A stretch of 21,345 nucleotides of DNA from JBMNQH01 sp050944035 (GTDB lineage Bacteria; Bacillota; Clostridia; Oscillospirales; Oscillospiraceae): positions 1-21,345 of the forward strand of contig JBMNQH010000023.1 in NCBI GenBank assembly GCA_050944035.1, given 5' to 3'. Of this stretch, positions 14,483-21,218 are shown one piece after another (within the stretch, counting starts at the first letter, position 1; each line of letters begins with the position of its first letter). The position numbers were made by a program, and so were the translations under genes. The notes beneath the pieces are model-generated. The model saw only the letters and a program-made list of their open reading frames with translations, ran no database searches and had not been told where the DNA came from.

Positions 14483-14784
14483 GGCAATACTACGCAAGAG
14501 AGGCTGAGGAGGAGACCGTACGGGAATTTTTACAGTCTGTTGAAACGGATGACACGTCGATTGCAGAGACAATGAAATTGGCAATAGCCGATGAATTGAC
14601 CATTCGGCAGAGAGAAATGATTTCAATGTATTATTTACAGGGAATTCCTATGCCGGAAATTGCCAGAGAACTGGGCGTAAATGTTTCCACTGTCAGCCGA
14701 ACCATTAAGCGCGGCAGAAGGCGGTTGAAGCGTTGTATCCGATATGGAAGTTCTGCTTTGTTGAAAGCGGCATTGGAGGAGTAA
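14479..14784 (+). CDS. Sigma-70 region 4-like regulator (Xpf-type)
   Basis: A 101-aa protein from GTG 14479. Residues about 40-88 form a sigma region 4 helix-turn-helix (LTIRQREMISMYYLQGIPMP, then EIARELGVNVSTVSRTIKRG) followed by basic RRRLKR. Region 2 and other core sigma domains are absent. In Bacillus PBSX the similarly small Xpf protein is needed for late gene expression, so this protein is a good candidate activator of the particle operon that starts at 1452. That functional link is inference; the gene lies beyond the tRNA pair in the same direction. Confidence 0.78.
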   Translation: MRQYYAREAEEETVREFLQSVETDDTSIAETMKLAIADELTIRQREMISMYYLQGIPMPEIARELGVNVSTVSRTIKRGRRRLKRCIRYGSSALLKAALEE

Positions 14785-14795
14785 TGGTTCCCTTT

Positions 14796-14828
14796 GTCTG
14801 GTCAAAGCATTGACAGACGTGATATAAT
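14796..14828 (+). promoter_or_regulatory. Extended -10 promoter of the lysozyme gene with overlapping inverted repeat
   Basis: TGATATAAT (14820-14828) is a perfect extended -10. A -35-like TGGTCA (14799-14804) lies 18 bases upstream. The imperfect inverted repeat GTCTGgTCAA (14796-14805) / TTGACAGAC (14810-14818) covers the -35 and spacer and may be an operator. The lysozyme start is 30 bases downstream of the -10. Confidence 0.65.
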
Positions 14829-14857
14829 CAGAGAAACTGATCAGAAAAGGTGAATTT

Positions 14858-15757
14858 ATGACAGAAAAGAGACCATATAAGAGAGGTAGAAAACGAAGCT
14901 TGCTGGTTCCGATCCTGTTTGTTCTGATTCTGGCTGTAGTATTGGCTCTGCTTGCACGATGCACGATCTCTAGATTAAGAGAAAACAGAGAGGCTACGGA
15001 AACAGTTAGTGAAACCTGGATTGAAGTTCCCGATGGAAATGGTGGTACCTTTTTAGTACAAAAGGCAGAGTGTTTAGAAGAGAGCACATTAGAAGAGGCA
15101 TCCTTTTCTGAAAGCGGTGACTACATATATTATAACGGAGACGCTTATACTACACTGCAAGGTGTTGATGTTTCTTACTATCAAGGGGACATCGATTGGG
15201 AACAGGTTCACGCAGCAGGGATCTCTTTCGCGATGATTCGTGCGGGATATCGCGGGTATCAGGATGGAGAGATTCATCAGGATGAGAACTTCTATAAGAA
15301 TGTAGAGGGCGCGCTTGCTGCAGGGCTGGAAGTCGGTGTGTATTTTTATTCTCAGGCGATTACAACTGCAGAAGCAATTGAGGAAGCCAATCTGGTGTTA
15401 CAGCTTGTTGCAGGATACGATATCACGTTTCCCATTGCCTTTGATTGGGAACATGTAACAGAGGAAACTGCCCGTACGGATGATATCAGTTCCGGGACGT
15501 TGACAGATTGTTGCTTGGCGTTTTGCGATACCATCCAAGCAGCTGGATACCGCACTTCGGTGTATTTTTATCGTAGTCTTGGCTACCATGAATATGACAT
15601 GGACCGCTTGGCAGGATTAGATTTCTGGTTCAGCGGTTTTGGATCTTATCCAGACTATTATTACGAGATTTCGATGTGGCAATATTCGCATACAGCAACG
15701 GTTCCTGGAATTCCAATGAATACCGATTTAAACCTGTGTTTTATCAAAAAAGAGTAG
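14858..15757 (+). CDS. Membrane-anchored GH25 lysozyme (muramidase)
   Basis: Cleaves the MurNAc-GlcNAc bond of peptidoglycan. It is 299 aa from ATG 14858 with AAAAGGTGA upstream. A basic N-terminus is followed by one transmembrane helix (about 15-33), a linker rich in acidic residues (35-98), then a GH25 domain (about 100-296). Key residues are D104 in GVDVSYYQGDIDW, D196 and E198 in AFDWEHV, Q275 in SMWQYS and D290/N292 near the end. It has its own promoter and terminator. The N-terminal anchor places it outside the membrane, as for a host cell-wall enzyme, but it could also open the wall for particle release. A phage endolysin of this family would normally lack the anchor and have binding repeats. 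Confidence 0.9.
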   Translation: MTEKRPYKRGRKRSLLVPILFVLILAVVLALLARCTISRLRENREATETVSETWIEVPDGNGGTFLVQKAECLEESTLEEASFSESGDYIYYNGDAYTTLQGVDVSYYQGDIDWEQVHAAGISFAMIRAGYRGYQDGEIHQDENFYKNVEGALAAGLEVGVYFYSQAITTAEAIEEANLVLQLVAGYDITFPIAFDWEHVTEETARTDDISSGTLTDCCLAFCDTIQAAGYRTSVYFYRSLGYHEYDMDRLAGLDFWFSGFGSYPDYYYEISMWQYSHTATVPGIPMNTDLNLCFIKKE

Positions 15758-15761
15758 AAAT

Positions 15762-15798
15762 GTCCCACAGAAATTACAATTTCTGTGGGACGTTTTTT
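15762..15798. terminator. Terminator between lysozyme and ABC permease
   Basis: GTCCCACAGAAAT (15762-15774), loop TACA, ATTTCTGTGGGAC (15779-15791), then GTTTTTTG. A 13-bp perfect stem with a T6 tail ends the lysozyme transcript; the converging ABC operon may also use it. Confidence 0.88.
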
Positions 15799-15810
15799 GT
15801 TATGGCTAAA

Positions 15811-18800
15811 TTATTCGATGGATTTCAATGCTTCAGCCATATTGATCTTCTGTAATTTAAAGTACATACAGATCGCTACAACAACTGCAAAGATAAAGGT
15901 CAATACAATGGAGTAAAGATAGCTGAGCCCTGCAATACGGATATCAAAATACATGAGGTCAATCTTAATTTGTGCCATGACAAAGGCATGAAGTAATTTG
16001 CCGAGACCGAGGCCAACAAGGGCACCGATGGCAGTTAAAACCAGATTTTCACGGAATACATAGGCAGCTGACTCTATTTCATTAAAGCCGAGGACTTTAA
16101 TTGTGGCAATTTCCCGGATACGTTCCGTGATGTTGATGTTGGTCAGATTATACAGAACGATAAATGCGAGAGAGCCGGCACAGATGATAATCAGTAGAAC
16201 AATATAATTGAGACTTGACATCATCGTGTTGACACGATCGCGCGTATCTGCATTGACTGTAACATTTGCCACATTTTCTGCGTCCATAATAGTCGCAGCT
16301 GTTTCATGAATATCTGCTGAATCTTTTTTGAGAATATAAGCAGTATTGTTTTCTGGCGCTTCTCCCAACTGTGTGGTATAGGTTTCAGAGGAAATATAGA
16401 TGTAATTGTAAACATAGTTGTCAAAAATTCCACAGATGGTCAAAGTCAGCTCCCGCATGTCACTGTCTCGAACGGTGATGGTGTCCCCGACTTTCAGATT
16501 AAAGGTATTTGCCAGATTGATATTGATCAGCGCCTCGTTGAGCCCCGGTGGAGAGAGTGCTCGATCTCCGTCGTGCAAACTGATAAATTTATCGAGGCGA
16601 TCAGAAGTTACTACAAGATAAGCAGATTTTACAGTGTCTGCAACGTTCAAATCCACTGAAGTTTCACGTAGGAGAATGGAATCATTGATTGCGTCACCAC
16701 AGCGATTGAGAAATGCGATGTAATCATCCGTATCCTGTGCTTCACTGAAAGTAATCGCATAATCGTACAATGTAATTTCATCGTATTGGTAATTCACCAC
16801 GTTCTGGATGGAATCCTTGATGCCGAATCCAGTCAGTAGCAGAGCAGTACATCCGCCGATGCCAAACACCATCATGAACATACGCCCTTTGTAGCGGAAT
16901 ACATTGCGAATGGAAACCTTTTTTAAAAAGCTGAGATGATTCCAGATGATGGGAATACGCTCTAAAATGATACGTTTTCCGTTCTTTGGTGCTTTTGGGC
17001 GAATCAATTGCGCTGGAACCTCAGAAAGTTCATGACCGCAGGCCAGCAGTGTTGCACCAATAGAACAAATCAGATAGCTGATAACAGAAAAGGCAGCCAA
17101 CGGAACACTGAAATAGAACTTGCTTTCTGAAAAGGTGTACATCATTTTGTATGCTTCCCAAATTACCTTTGGAAAGATATAAGAACCAGCCAAAACGCCA
17201 AGAATCGATCCGATGAGAGAGGCGCTGCCAGAATAAAAAATGTACTTACTCATAATGGTTGACCGACTATAACCAAGCGCTTTGAGTATGCCGGTTTGTG
17301 TTCGCTGTTCATCAACCATCCGTGTCATTGTTGTAATACAGACCAATGCTGCCACGAGAAAGAAGAAAATCGGAAACACGGTAGAAATAGCTTTTACAAT
17401 TGAAGCATCATTTTCAAAACAGGCATAGCCAATGTTGCTGGAACGACTGAGAACGTGAACAGTGGGGAGCGCAATTTCTTCTACCTGTGCTCTCGCGTCA
17501 AATAATTTCTGTTCTGCATCTGCCAGCTCTGCTTCGGTAGCGGAGAAAGCAGATTCCGCTTCCTTCGTACCATTGTAGTAGTTGTTTAGTCCACTATGGT
17601 ATGTCTGTTCTGCTTGCTGAAGTTCTGCCTCTGAGGTTTCCAGCTTTTGTCGGCCAGAGCTCTCTGATGCTTCCAATTCAGCTTGTGCATTGCTGACAGC
17701 GACACTTCCGTTGTTATATTCCTGCCAACCGGCATCCAATTCCTGACGGCCCGCTTCCAACTCAGCCCAACCAGTGTCAAGCTGTTCCCGTGCGGCGGAC
17801 AATTGTGCCCAAGTGTTTTGTAGTTCCGCGTCTGTAGCTTCCAGTGCCAGTCGAGTGGTTTCCAGCTCAAGCTTTGCAGCTTCCAGTGCTGCAAGATCTG
17901 ATTCAGAAGGTTCAGGTCCAAGTTCTGATTCCAGACGCTGCACTTCAGCAAGTCTCGTCTCGTACGCTGCAAGACCGGATTCATAGGTTGCTTTTCCGTC
18001 CTGATATGTTTGTAAATTGGTTTGATAGGCTGCTTCGCTGTCGGAAAGTGTCTGTTCGTTGGCGGCCAGTTCTGCTTCTGCCTCTGTCAGACTTTGATAA
18101 CTGTTATCCAATTCCTCCTGTGAGGATTGAATTTGTGCTTTTGCATCTGAGATCTGTGTGTTAAAGGAGATCCAGCCGTTGGCAACTTCTGTGCGACCGC
18201 TGTCAATTTGAGCCTTAGCGCTGGAAAGTGTTGACCAGGCGTTGGAAAGTTCTTGTTCTGTTTTGGCTTTTTCCTGCTGATAGGTGTTCTGTCCCTCGTC
18301 AAATTCCTGTTGTGCTTTGTCGATTTCCTGTTCAGCCTCTTCAACGATGGACTGATAACGAAGTGCTGCCCGTTGTTCTGCCAGCTCTGTAAGAGGCTCT
18401 TCCATGGCTCCAATTGCATCATCGTATGTATCACTGTAAATGTAGCCGGTTTTTTCCAGCTTCAGATAAATTTCATAGAAATAGTCACTGTGAAATCCTT
18501 CTGGAAGCAGATATACAAACCCTTTTACAGAACCATTGCCGAGAGAAGTGGTACCGCGCTCATAGTTGAGATAGAGCGGTGAACTGACGAGACCAACAAT
18601 GGTATAAGTTTGATAAGAAAACAAGTCAGATGTGTCTGCTGTGTTATTGGAAGAAATGGAAATGGTAGTACCGACAGCATCTTCTCCAAACAACTTACTG
18701 TCTACGACACATTCATTTGCAGATTCTGGCATACGACCCGTATGCAACAAGAGATGATTCATATCCTCTGTAATGGAATGTGCCTTAAGAACGAATTCAT

Positions 18801-19101
18801 CCAGATCAGGATAGTCGCAGAGAACATCGGAATAAATGGAACCGTTTGCAGCGGAGACACCTTCCAAATCTGCGAATGCATCGACATCTTCTTGTGTGAA
18901 TCCCAAGGTGGAGAGCACACGAAAATCGAAAAATTTTGATTCTGCTAGATAATCGTTAGCGTTTTCCAACATGGCGGGTGTGGATACACGCAGCCCGGTA
19001 AAAAATCCTGCACCAAGTGCGACAATAGCAAGAATTGCCAGGAACCGGCCTATGCTGCCGGTAATCTCACGCAGGATGGTCTTTCTCATTCCTGATCCCA
19101 T
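15811..19101 (-). CDS. ABC transporter permease, FtsX/MacB type with long coiled coil
   Basis: A 1096-aa permease. Order: TM1 (about 18-38), extracellular MacB-like domain (40-230), a long extracellular coiled coil (about 230-545) made of Ala/Glu/Gln-rich heptads with recurring Y-x2-G and G-x2-x-L turns, first FtsX domain (about 565-690, with ILKALGYSRSTIMSKYIFYS), a second extracellular part following LKKVSIRNVFRYKGRMFMMV (about 740), and the C-terminal FtsX domain (about 960-1090, with EIATIKVLGFNEIESAAYVF). The coiled coil suggests a mechanotransmission or cell-wall-spanning arm, as in permeases that control wall hydrolases or expel substrates. It starts 3 bases after the ATPase stop, so they form one operon. 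The substrate is not evident. The GH25 lysozyme gene is convergent next door, which may be coincidental. Confidence 0.88.
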   Translation of the reverse strand: MGSGMRKTILREITGSIGRFLAILAIVALGAGFFTGLRVSTPAMLENANDYLAESKFFDFRVLSTLGFTQEDVDAFADLEGVSAANGSIYSDVLCDYPDLDEFVLKAHSITEDMNHLLLHTGRMPESANECVVDSKLFGEDAVGTTISISSNNTADTSDLFSYQTYTIVGLVSSPLYLNYERGTTSLGNGSVKGFVYLLPEGFHSDYFYEIYLKLEKTGYIYSDTYDDAIGAMEEPLTELAEQRAALRYQSIVEEAEQEIDKAQQEFDEGQNTYQQEKAKTEQELSNAWSTLSSAKAQIDSGRTEVANGWISFNTQISDAKAQIQSSQEELDNSYQSLTEAEAELAANEQTLSDSEAAYQTNLQTYQDGKATYESGLAAYETRLAEVQRLESELGPEPSESDLAALEAAKLELETTRLALEATDAELQNTWAQLSAAREQLDTGWAELEAGRQELDAGWQEYNNGSVAVSNAQAELEASESSGRQKLETSEAELQQAEQTYHSGLNNYYNGTKEAESAFSATEAELADAEQKLFDARAQVEEIALPTVHVLSRSSNIGYACFENDASIVKAISTVFPIFFFLVAALVCITTMTRMVDEQRTQTGILKALGYSRSTIMSKYIFYSGSASLIGSILGVLAGSYIFPKVIWEAYKMMYTFSESKFYFSVPLAAFSVISYLICSIGATLLACGHELSEVPAQLIRPKAPKNGKRIILERIPIIWNHLSFLKKVSIRNVFRYKGRMFMMVFGIGGCTALLLTGFGIKDSIQNVVNYQYDEITLYDYAITFSEAQDTDDYIAFLNRCGDAINDSILLRETSVDLNVADTVKSAYLVVTSDRLDKFISLHDGDRALSPPGLNEALININLANTFNLKVGDTITVRDSDMRELTLTICGIFDNYVYNYIYISSETYTTQLGEAPENNTAYILKKDSADIHETAATIMDAENVANVTVNADTRDRVNTMMSSLNYIVLLIIICAGSLAFIVLYNLTNINITERIREIATIKVLGFNEIESAAYVFRENLVLTAIGALVGLGLGKLLHAFVMAQIKIDLMYFDIRIAGLSYLYSIVLTFIFAVVVAICMYFKLQKINMAEALKSIE

Positions 19102-19104
19102 AAG

Positions 19105-19809
19105 CTACCACTCGATTTCTGCGATCGGCATCGGATGTTCGTTTTGATGAATCGAAGCAACCGTACCGTTTTTGATGGAGATGACACGGTCTGCCATCGC
19201 GGTAAGTGCCTGATTGTGTGTAATAATGACCACTGTCAGGCCGGATTTGCGGGATGAATCCTGTAAAAGCTGTAAAATAGCTTTCCCTGTGTTGTAGTCC
19301 AATGCCCCGGTGGGTTCGTCACAAAGCAGCAGCTTGGAATTTTTTGCAAGCGCGCGGGCGATGGCGACACGCTGCTGTTCACCGCCGGAGAGTTGAGCAG
19401 GGAAGTTGTTCATTCGATCCTTGAGTCCAACTTGCTCCAGTACCATTTTTGCATCCAGGGGATTCTTACAGATCTGTGCAGCAAGTTCTACATTTTCTAG
19501 TGCAGTTAGATTCTGTACCAGATTATAGAATTGAAAGACGAAACCAATTTCATGACGCCGGTAGGCCGTTAGCTGACGAGCGTTATAATTTGAAATCTCG
19601 ACGCCATCTAAAATAACACGACCTTCAGTCAGTGTATCCATCCCACCCAAAATGTTGAGCAGGGTGGTTTTTCCAGCACCGGAGGGGCCGACAATGACAC
19701 AAATTTCCCCTCGTTCGATCTCAAAAGTAGCGCTATGTAGAGCGGGGATTTCGACTTCACCCACAACGTAGGTTTTTCCAACATTATAAAATTGCACAAA
19801 TGCAGACAT
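19105..19809 (-). CDS. ABC transporter ATP-binding protein (MacB/LolD type)
   Basis: A 234-aa ATPase partner of the FtsX-type permease downstream. The start is ATG at 19809 (MSAFVQFYNVGKTYVVGEVE), with AAGGACTG upstream; the longer open frame to 20262 crosses the divergent promoter and recombinase and is not coding. Walker A GPSGAGKTT (41-49), Q-loop Q93, signature LSGGEQQ (140-146), Walker B LLLCDEP (160-166) and H198 in ITHN are all present. The FVFQFYNLVQNLTALENVEL pattern is typical of MacB/LolD ATPases that power mechanotransmission rather than classical import. Confidence 0.93.
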   Translation of the reverse strand: MSAFVQFYNVGKTYVVGEVEIPALHSATFEIERGEICVIVGPSGAGKTTLLNILGGMDTLTEGRVILDGVEISNYNARQLTAYRRHEIGFVFQFYNLVQNLTALENVELAAQICKNPLDAKMVLEQVGLKDRMNNFPAQLSGGEQQRVAIARALAKNSKLLLCDEPTGALDYNTGKAILQLLQDSSRKSGLTVVIITHNQALTAMADRVISIKNGTVASIHQNEHPMPIAEIEW

Positions 19810-19870
19810 AGTATCACAGTCCTTCAGAGAAAATAAAAATGATTTTTTAAATTTTGTGGTCCTAATGTTT

Positions 19871-19899
19871 ATTATTGACAATAAAAGAAGATGTGTCAA
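19871..19899 (-). promoter_or_regulatory. Promoter of the ABC transporter operon
   Basis: On the minus strand TTGACA (19899-19894), 17-base spacer, AATAAT (19876-19871). It gives a leader of about 55 bases before the ATPase start. It overlaps the opposing recombinase promoter almost completely. Confidence 0.7.
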
Positions 19900-19902
19900 T
19901 AA
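19872..19902. repeat. 9-bp inverted repeat in the divergent promoter region
   Basis: TTATTGACA (19872-19880) and TGTCAATAA (19894-19902) are perfect reverse complements separated by 13 bases. Each arm contains the -35 of one promoter and overlaps the -10 of the other. It may bind a regulator or the recombinase. Confidence 0.6.
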
Positions 19903-19903
19903 G
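19875..19903 (+). promoter_or_regulatory. Divergent promoter of the recombinase gene
   Basis: TTGACA (19875-19880), 17-base spacer, AATAAG (19898-19903). The -10 is weaker than that of the opposing promoter; an alternative -10-like TATAAA (19909-19914) lacks a good -35. Leader of about 55 bases before ATG 19966. Confidence 0.5.
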
Positions 19904-19965
19904 GAAATTATAAATTTTGTTATGTATGGGTTTGTTTGGGATAAAAACAAATTGGAGGAACAAGA

Positions 19966-20585
19966 ATGGAAGGAGCGATCTACGGATACATCCGTGTATC
20001 CAGTGTGGATCAGAATAAGGAACGGCAATATGTTGCCCTGCATGACTATGCAATCCCAAAGAAAAATCTTTATGTGGACAAACAGTCCGGAAAAGATTTT
20101 AACCGCCCGCAGTATAAAAGAATGGTAAAAAATTAAAACCGGGCGATTTACTCTATATTCTGAGCATCGACCGGTTGGGACGGAATTATGAAGAGATTCA
20201 AACACAGTGGCGAATCTTAACCAAGGAAATCGGCATTGACATCTGTGTATTGGATATGCCATTGCTCGATATACGCAACGGAAAAGATCTTATGGGAACA
20301 TTTATTGCCGATCTTGTGCTGCAGATCTTATCTTTTGTAGCACAGAATGAGCGAGAAACCATCAAAAAACGACAGGCAGAAGGGATCGCAGCGGCGAAAG
20401 CCCGCGGCGTTCAATTTGAACGGCCTTCGATTCCGATACCAGAAAATTTTCCAGGTGTTGTAAGAGACTGGGAAGGCGGGAAAATCTCTTTTGCAGAAGC
20501 ACTGCAACGATCTGGACTGCAAGAGGCAACATTTTATCGACGACTGCGGGAATACCGTCTCCTGCATCCAGAAAAAGAAAAATGA
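19966..20585 (+). pseudogene. Small serine recombinase (invertase/resolvase), frame broken at an A-rich slippery site
   Basis: Two frames join into a 206-aa serine recombinase. The first (ATG 19966, GGAGG upstream) encodes MEGAIYGYIRVSSVDQN, with catalytic S12 in R-V-S, up to YKRMVKN and stop TAA 20134-20136. The second continues in the -1 frame with LKPGDLLYILSIDRLGRNYE, carrying the two conserved arginines, then GTFIADLVLQILSFVAQNER, the E-helix (ETIKKRQAEGIAAAKARGVQ) and a C-terminal helix-turn-helix (ISFAEALQRSGLQEATFYRR). The break lies at A-AAA-AAT, a classic -1 slippery heptamer followed immediately by the stop. Loss of one A would give the same result, so this is either programmed or phase-variable frameshifting, or an inactivated gene. 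All catalytic residues survive if the frame is restored. The family inverts or resolves DNA at short palindromic sites such as those just downstream. Confidence 0.8.
20125..20136 (+). other. Candidate -1 slippery heptamer in the recombinase
   Basis: GT followed by A6 then TTAA: codons GTA AAA AAT TAA. The heptamer A-AAA-AAT (X-XXY-YYZ) allows a -1 slip that reads on as TTA AAA CCG GGC (L K P G), exactly the conserved recombinase frame. A weak AACCGG/CCGGTT stem lies downstream (20137-20142 with 20170-20175). Confidence 0.5.
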
Positions 20586-20586
20586 A

Positions 20587-20612
20587 CTATCAAAAGGTAC
20601 ACTTTTTGACAG
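20587..20612. repeat. hix-like recombinase crossover site, left (centre AC)
   Basis: Inner arms ATCAAAAGGT (20589-20598) and ACTTTTTGAC (20601-20610) surround the central dinucleotide AC. The 26-bp form, CTATCAAAAGGT-AC-ACTTTTTGACAG, matches the layout of Hin/hix sites (TTATCAAAAACC half-site). It starts two bases after the recombinase stop. Confidence 0.75.
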
Positions 20613-20720
20613 CTCATCCTATGAATTGAATTATACAGAAAAGTTTTAAATTGTCAAGCAATTTTGAAAATTTATACATAGCCATACAAAAAACTACATG
20701 TATCAGTTATTTCATAATCA
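20613..20720. promoter_or_regulatory. Putative invertible promoter segment, captured in the OFF orientation
   Basis: About 108 bp between the two inverted hix-like sites. On the minus strand it carries TTGACA (20657-20652), a 16-base spacer and TATAAT (20635-20630), both hexamers fully consensus, pointing left toward the 3' end of the recombinase. Inversion would point it at the lipoprotein gene at 20786. In the present orientation only a weaker plus-strand match, TTGTCA (20651-20656) N16 TATACA (20673-20678), faces the lipoprotein. The spacer also includes AAATTG/CAATTT (20648-20653, 20659-20664). Confidence 0.7.
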
Positions 20721-20746
20721 TAATCAAAAAGTGTACTTTTTGATAA
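20721..20746. repeat. hix-like recombinase crossover site, right (centre GT)
   Basis: Perfect 10-bp inner arms ATCAAAAAGT (20723-20732) and ACTTTTTGAT (20735-20744) around GT; the 26-bp form is TAATCAAAAAGT-GT-ACTTTTTGATAA. The central dinucleotide is the reverse complement of the left site's AC, so the two sites are inverted relative to each other, as required for inversion rather than deletion. Confidence 0.78.
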
Positions 20747-20785
20747 AATTTCTTGGAAAATTTTACATGTGGGAGGATTCAACCT

Positions 20786-21085
20786 ATGAAAAGACTTTTA
20801 GCAATGTTATTTTTGGTAACTATATTGCTATCACTATGTGCCTGTGGCGGGGAAAGCAGCACATCTACAGGAGTTCAGGAAACGGATGCAATAACTGAAA
20901 CAGAACAGGAAACAAAGTCTGAAGACAACATTCCTTTGGAATACAAATCTGCATTGAAAAAAGCGGAATCCTATAGTAGCACAATGCATATGTCAAAAGC
21001 CGTAATCTATGACCAGTTAATCTCTGAATATGGAGAGAAATTCACTGAGGAAGAAGCACAGTACGCTGTTGATAATCTGGACTGA
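20786..21085 (+). CDS. Ltp-family surface lipoprotein (putative superinfection exclusion)
   Basis: A 99-aa lipoprotein from ATG 20786, eight to nine bases after GGGAGG. The signal peptide (MKRLLAMLFLVTILLSLCAC) ends in a lipobox with the lipidated Cys at 20, followed by a Ser/Thr/Glu linker (21-50). The C-terminal domain (about 52-99: IPLEYKSALKKAESYSSTMH, then MSKAVIYDQLISEYGEKFTE, EEAQYAVDNL) is one copy of the helix-turn-helix-like Ltp repeat (host cell surface-exposed lipoprotein). In Streptococcus phage TP-J34, Ltp lipoprotein blocks phage DNA injection; that protein has two repeats, this one only one. It sits downstream of the putative promoter inversion switch and is followed by a strong terminator. 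Confidence 0.85.
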   Translation: MKRLLAMLFLVTILLSLCACGGESSTSTGVQETDAITETEQETKSEDNIPLEYKSALKKAESYSSTMHMSKAVIYDQLISEYGEKFTEEEAQYAVDNLD

Positions 21086-21104
21086 TTCTGGAAGAAATTA
21101 AAAA

Positions 21105-21145
21105 AACCCTCGGTGTGATATTTACCACACCGAGGGTTCTTTCTC
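21105..21145. terminator. Bidirectional terminator between lipoprotein and malic enzyme
   Basis: AACCCTCGGTGTG (21105-21117), loop ATATTTAC, CACACCGAGGGTT (21126-21138): a 13-bp perfect stem with A6 before and CTTTCTCTT after. It ends the lipoprotein transcript and probably the converging malic enzyme gene. A smaller hairpin, ATCGGAT/ATCCGAT (21170-21176 with 21186-21192), lies nearer the malic enzyme stop. Confidence 0.88.
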
Positions 21146-21218
21146 TTATCTTAATCTTACAACAGAACGATCGGATGTGTCGAGGATCCGATGGATCGGG
21201 TTGCAAGAGATGATATTG

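Noticed and set aside
19810..20262. N-terminal extension of the ABC ATPase (151 extra residues)
   Set aside because: The extension crosses the divergent promoters and the recombinase gene; the ATG at 19809 begins exactly at the family N-terminus.
20651..20678. Plus-strand TTGTCA-N16-TATACA as the main lipoprotein promoter
   Set aside because: It is clearly weaker than the fully consensus opposing promoter in the same segment; it may give basal expression but is not the best candidate for the ON state.
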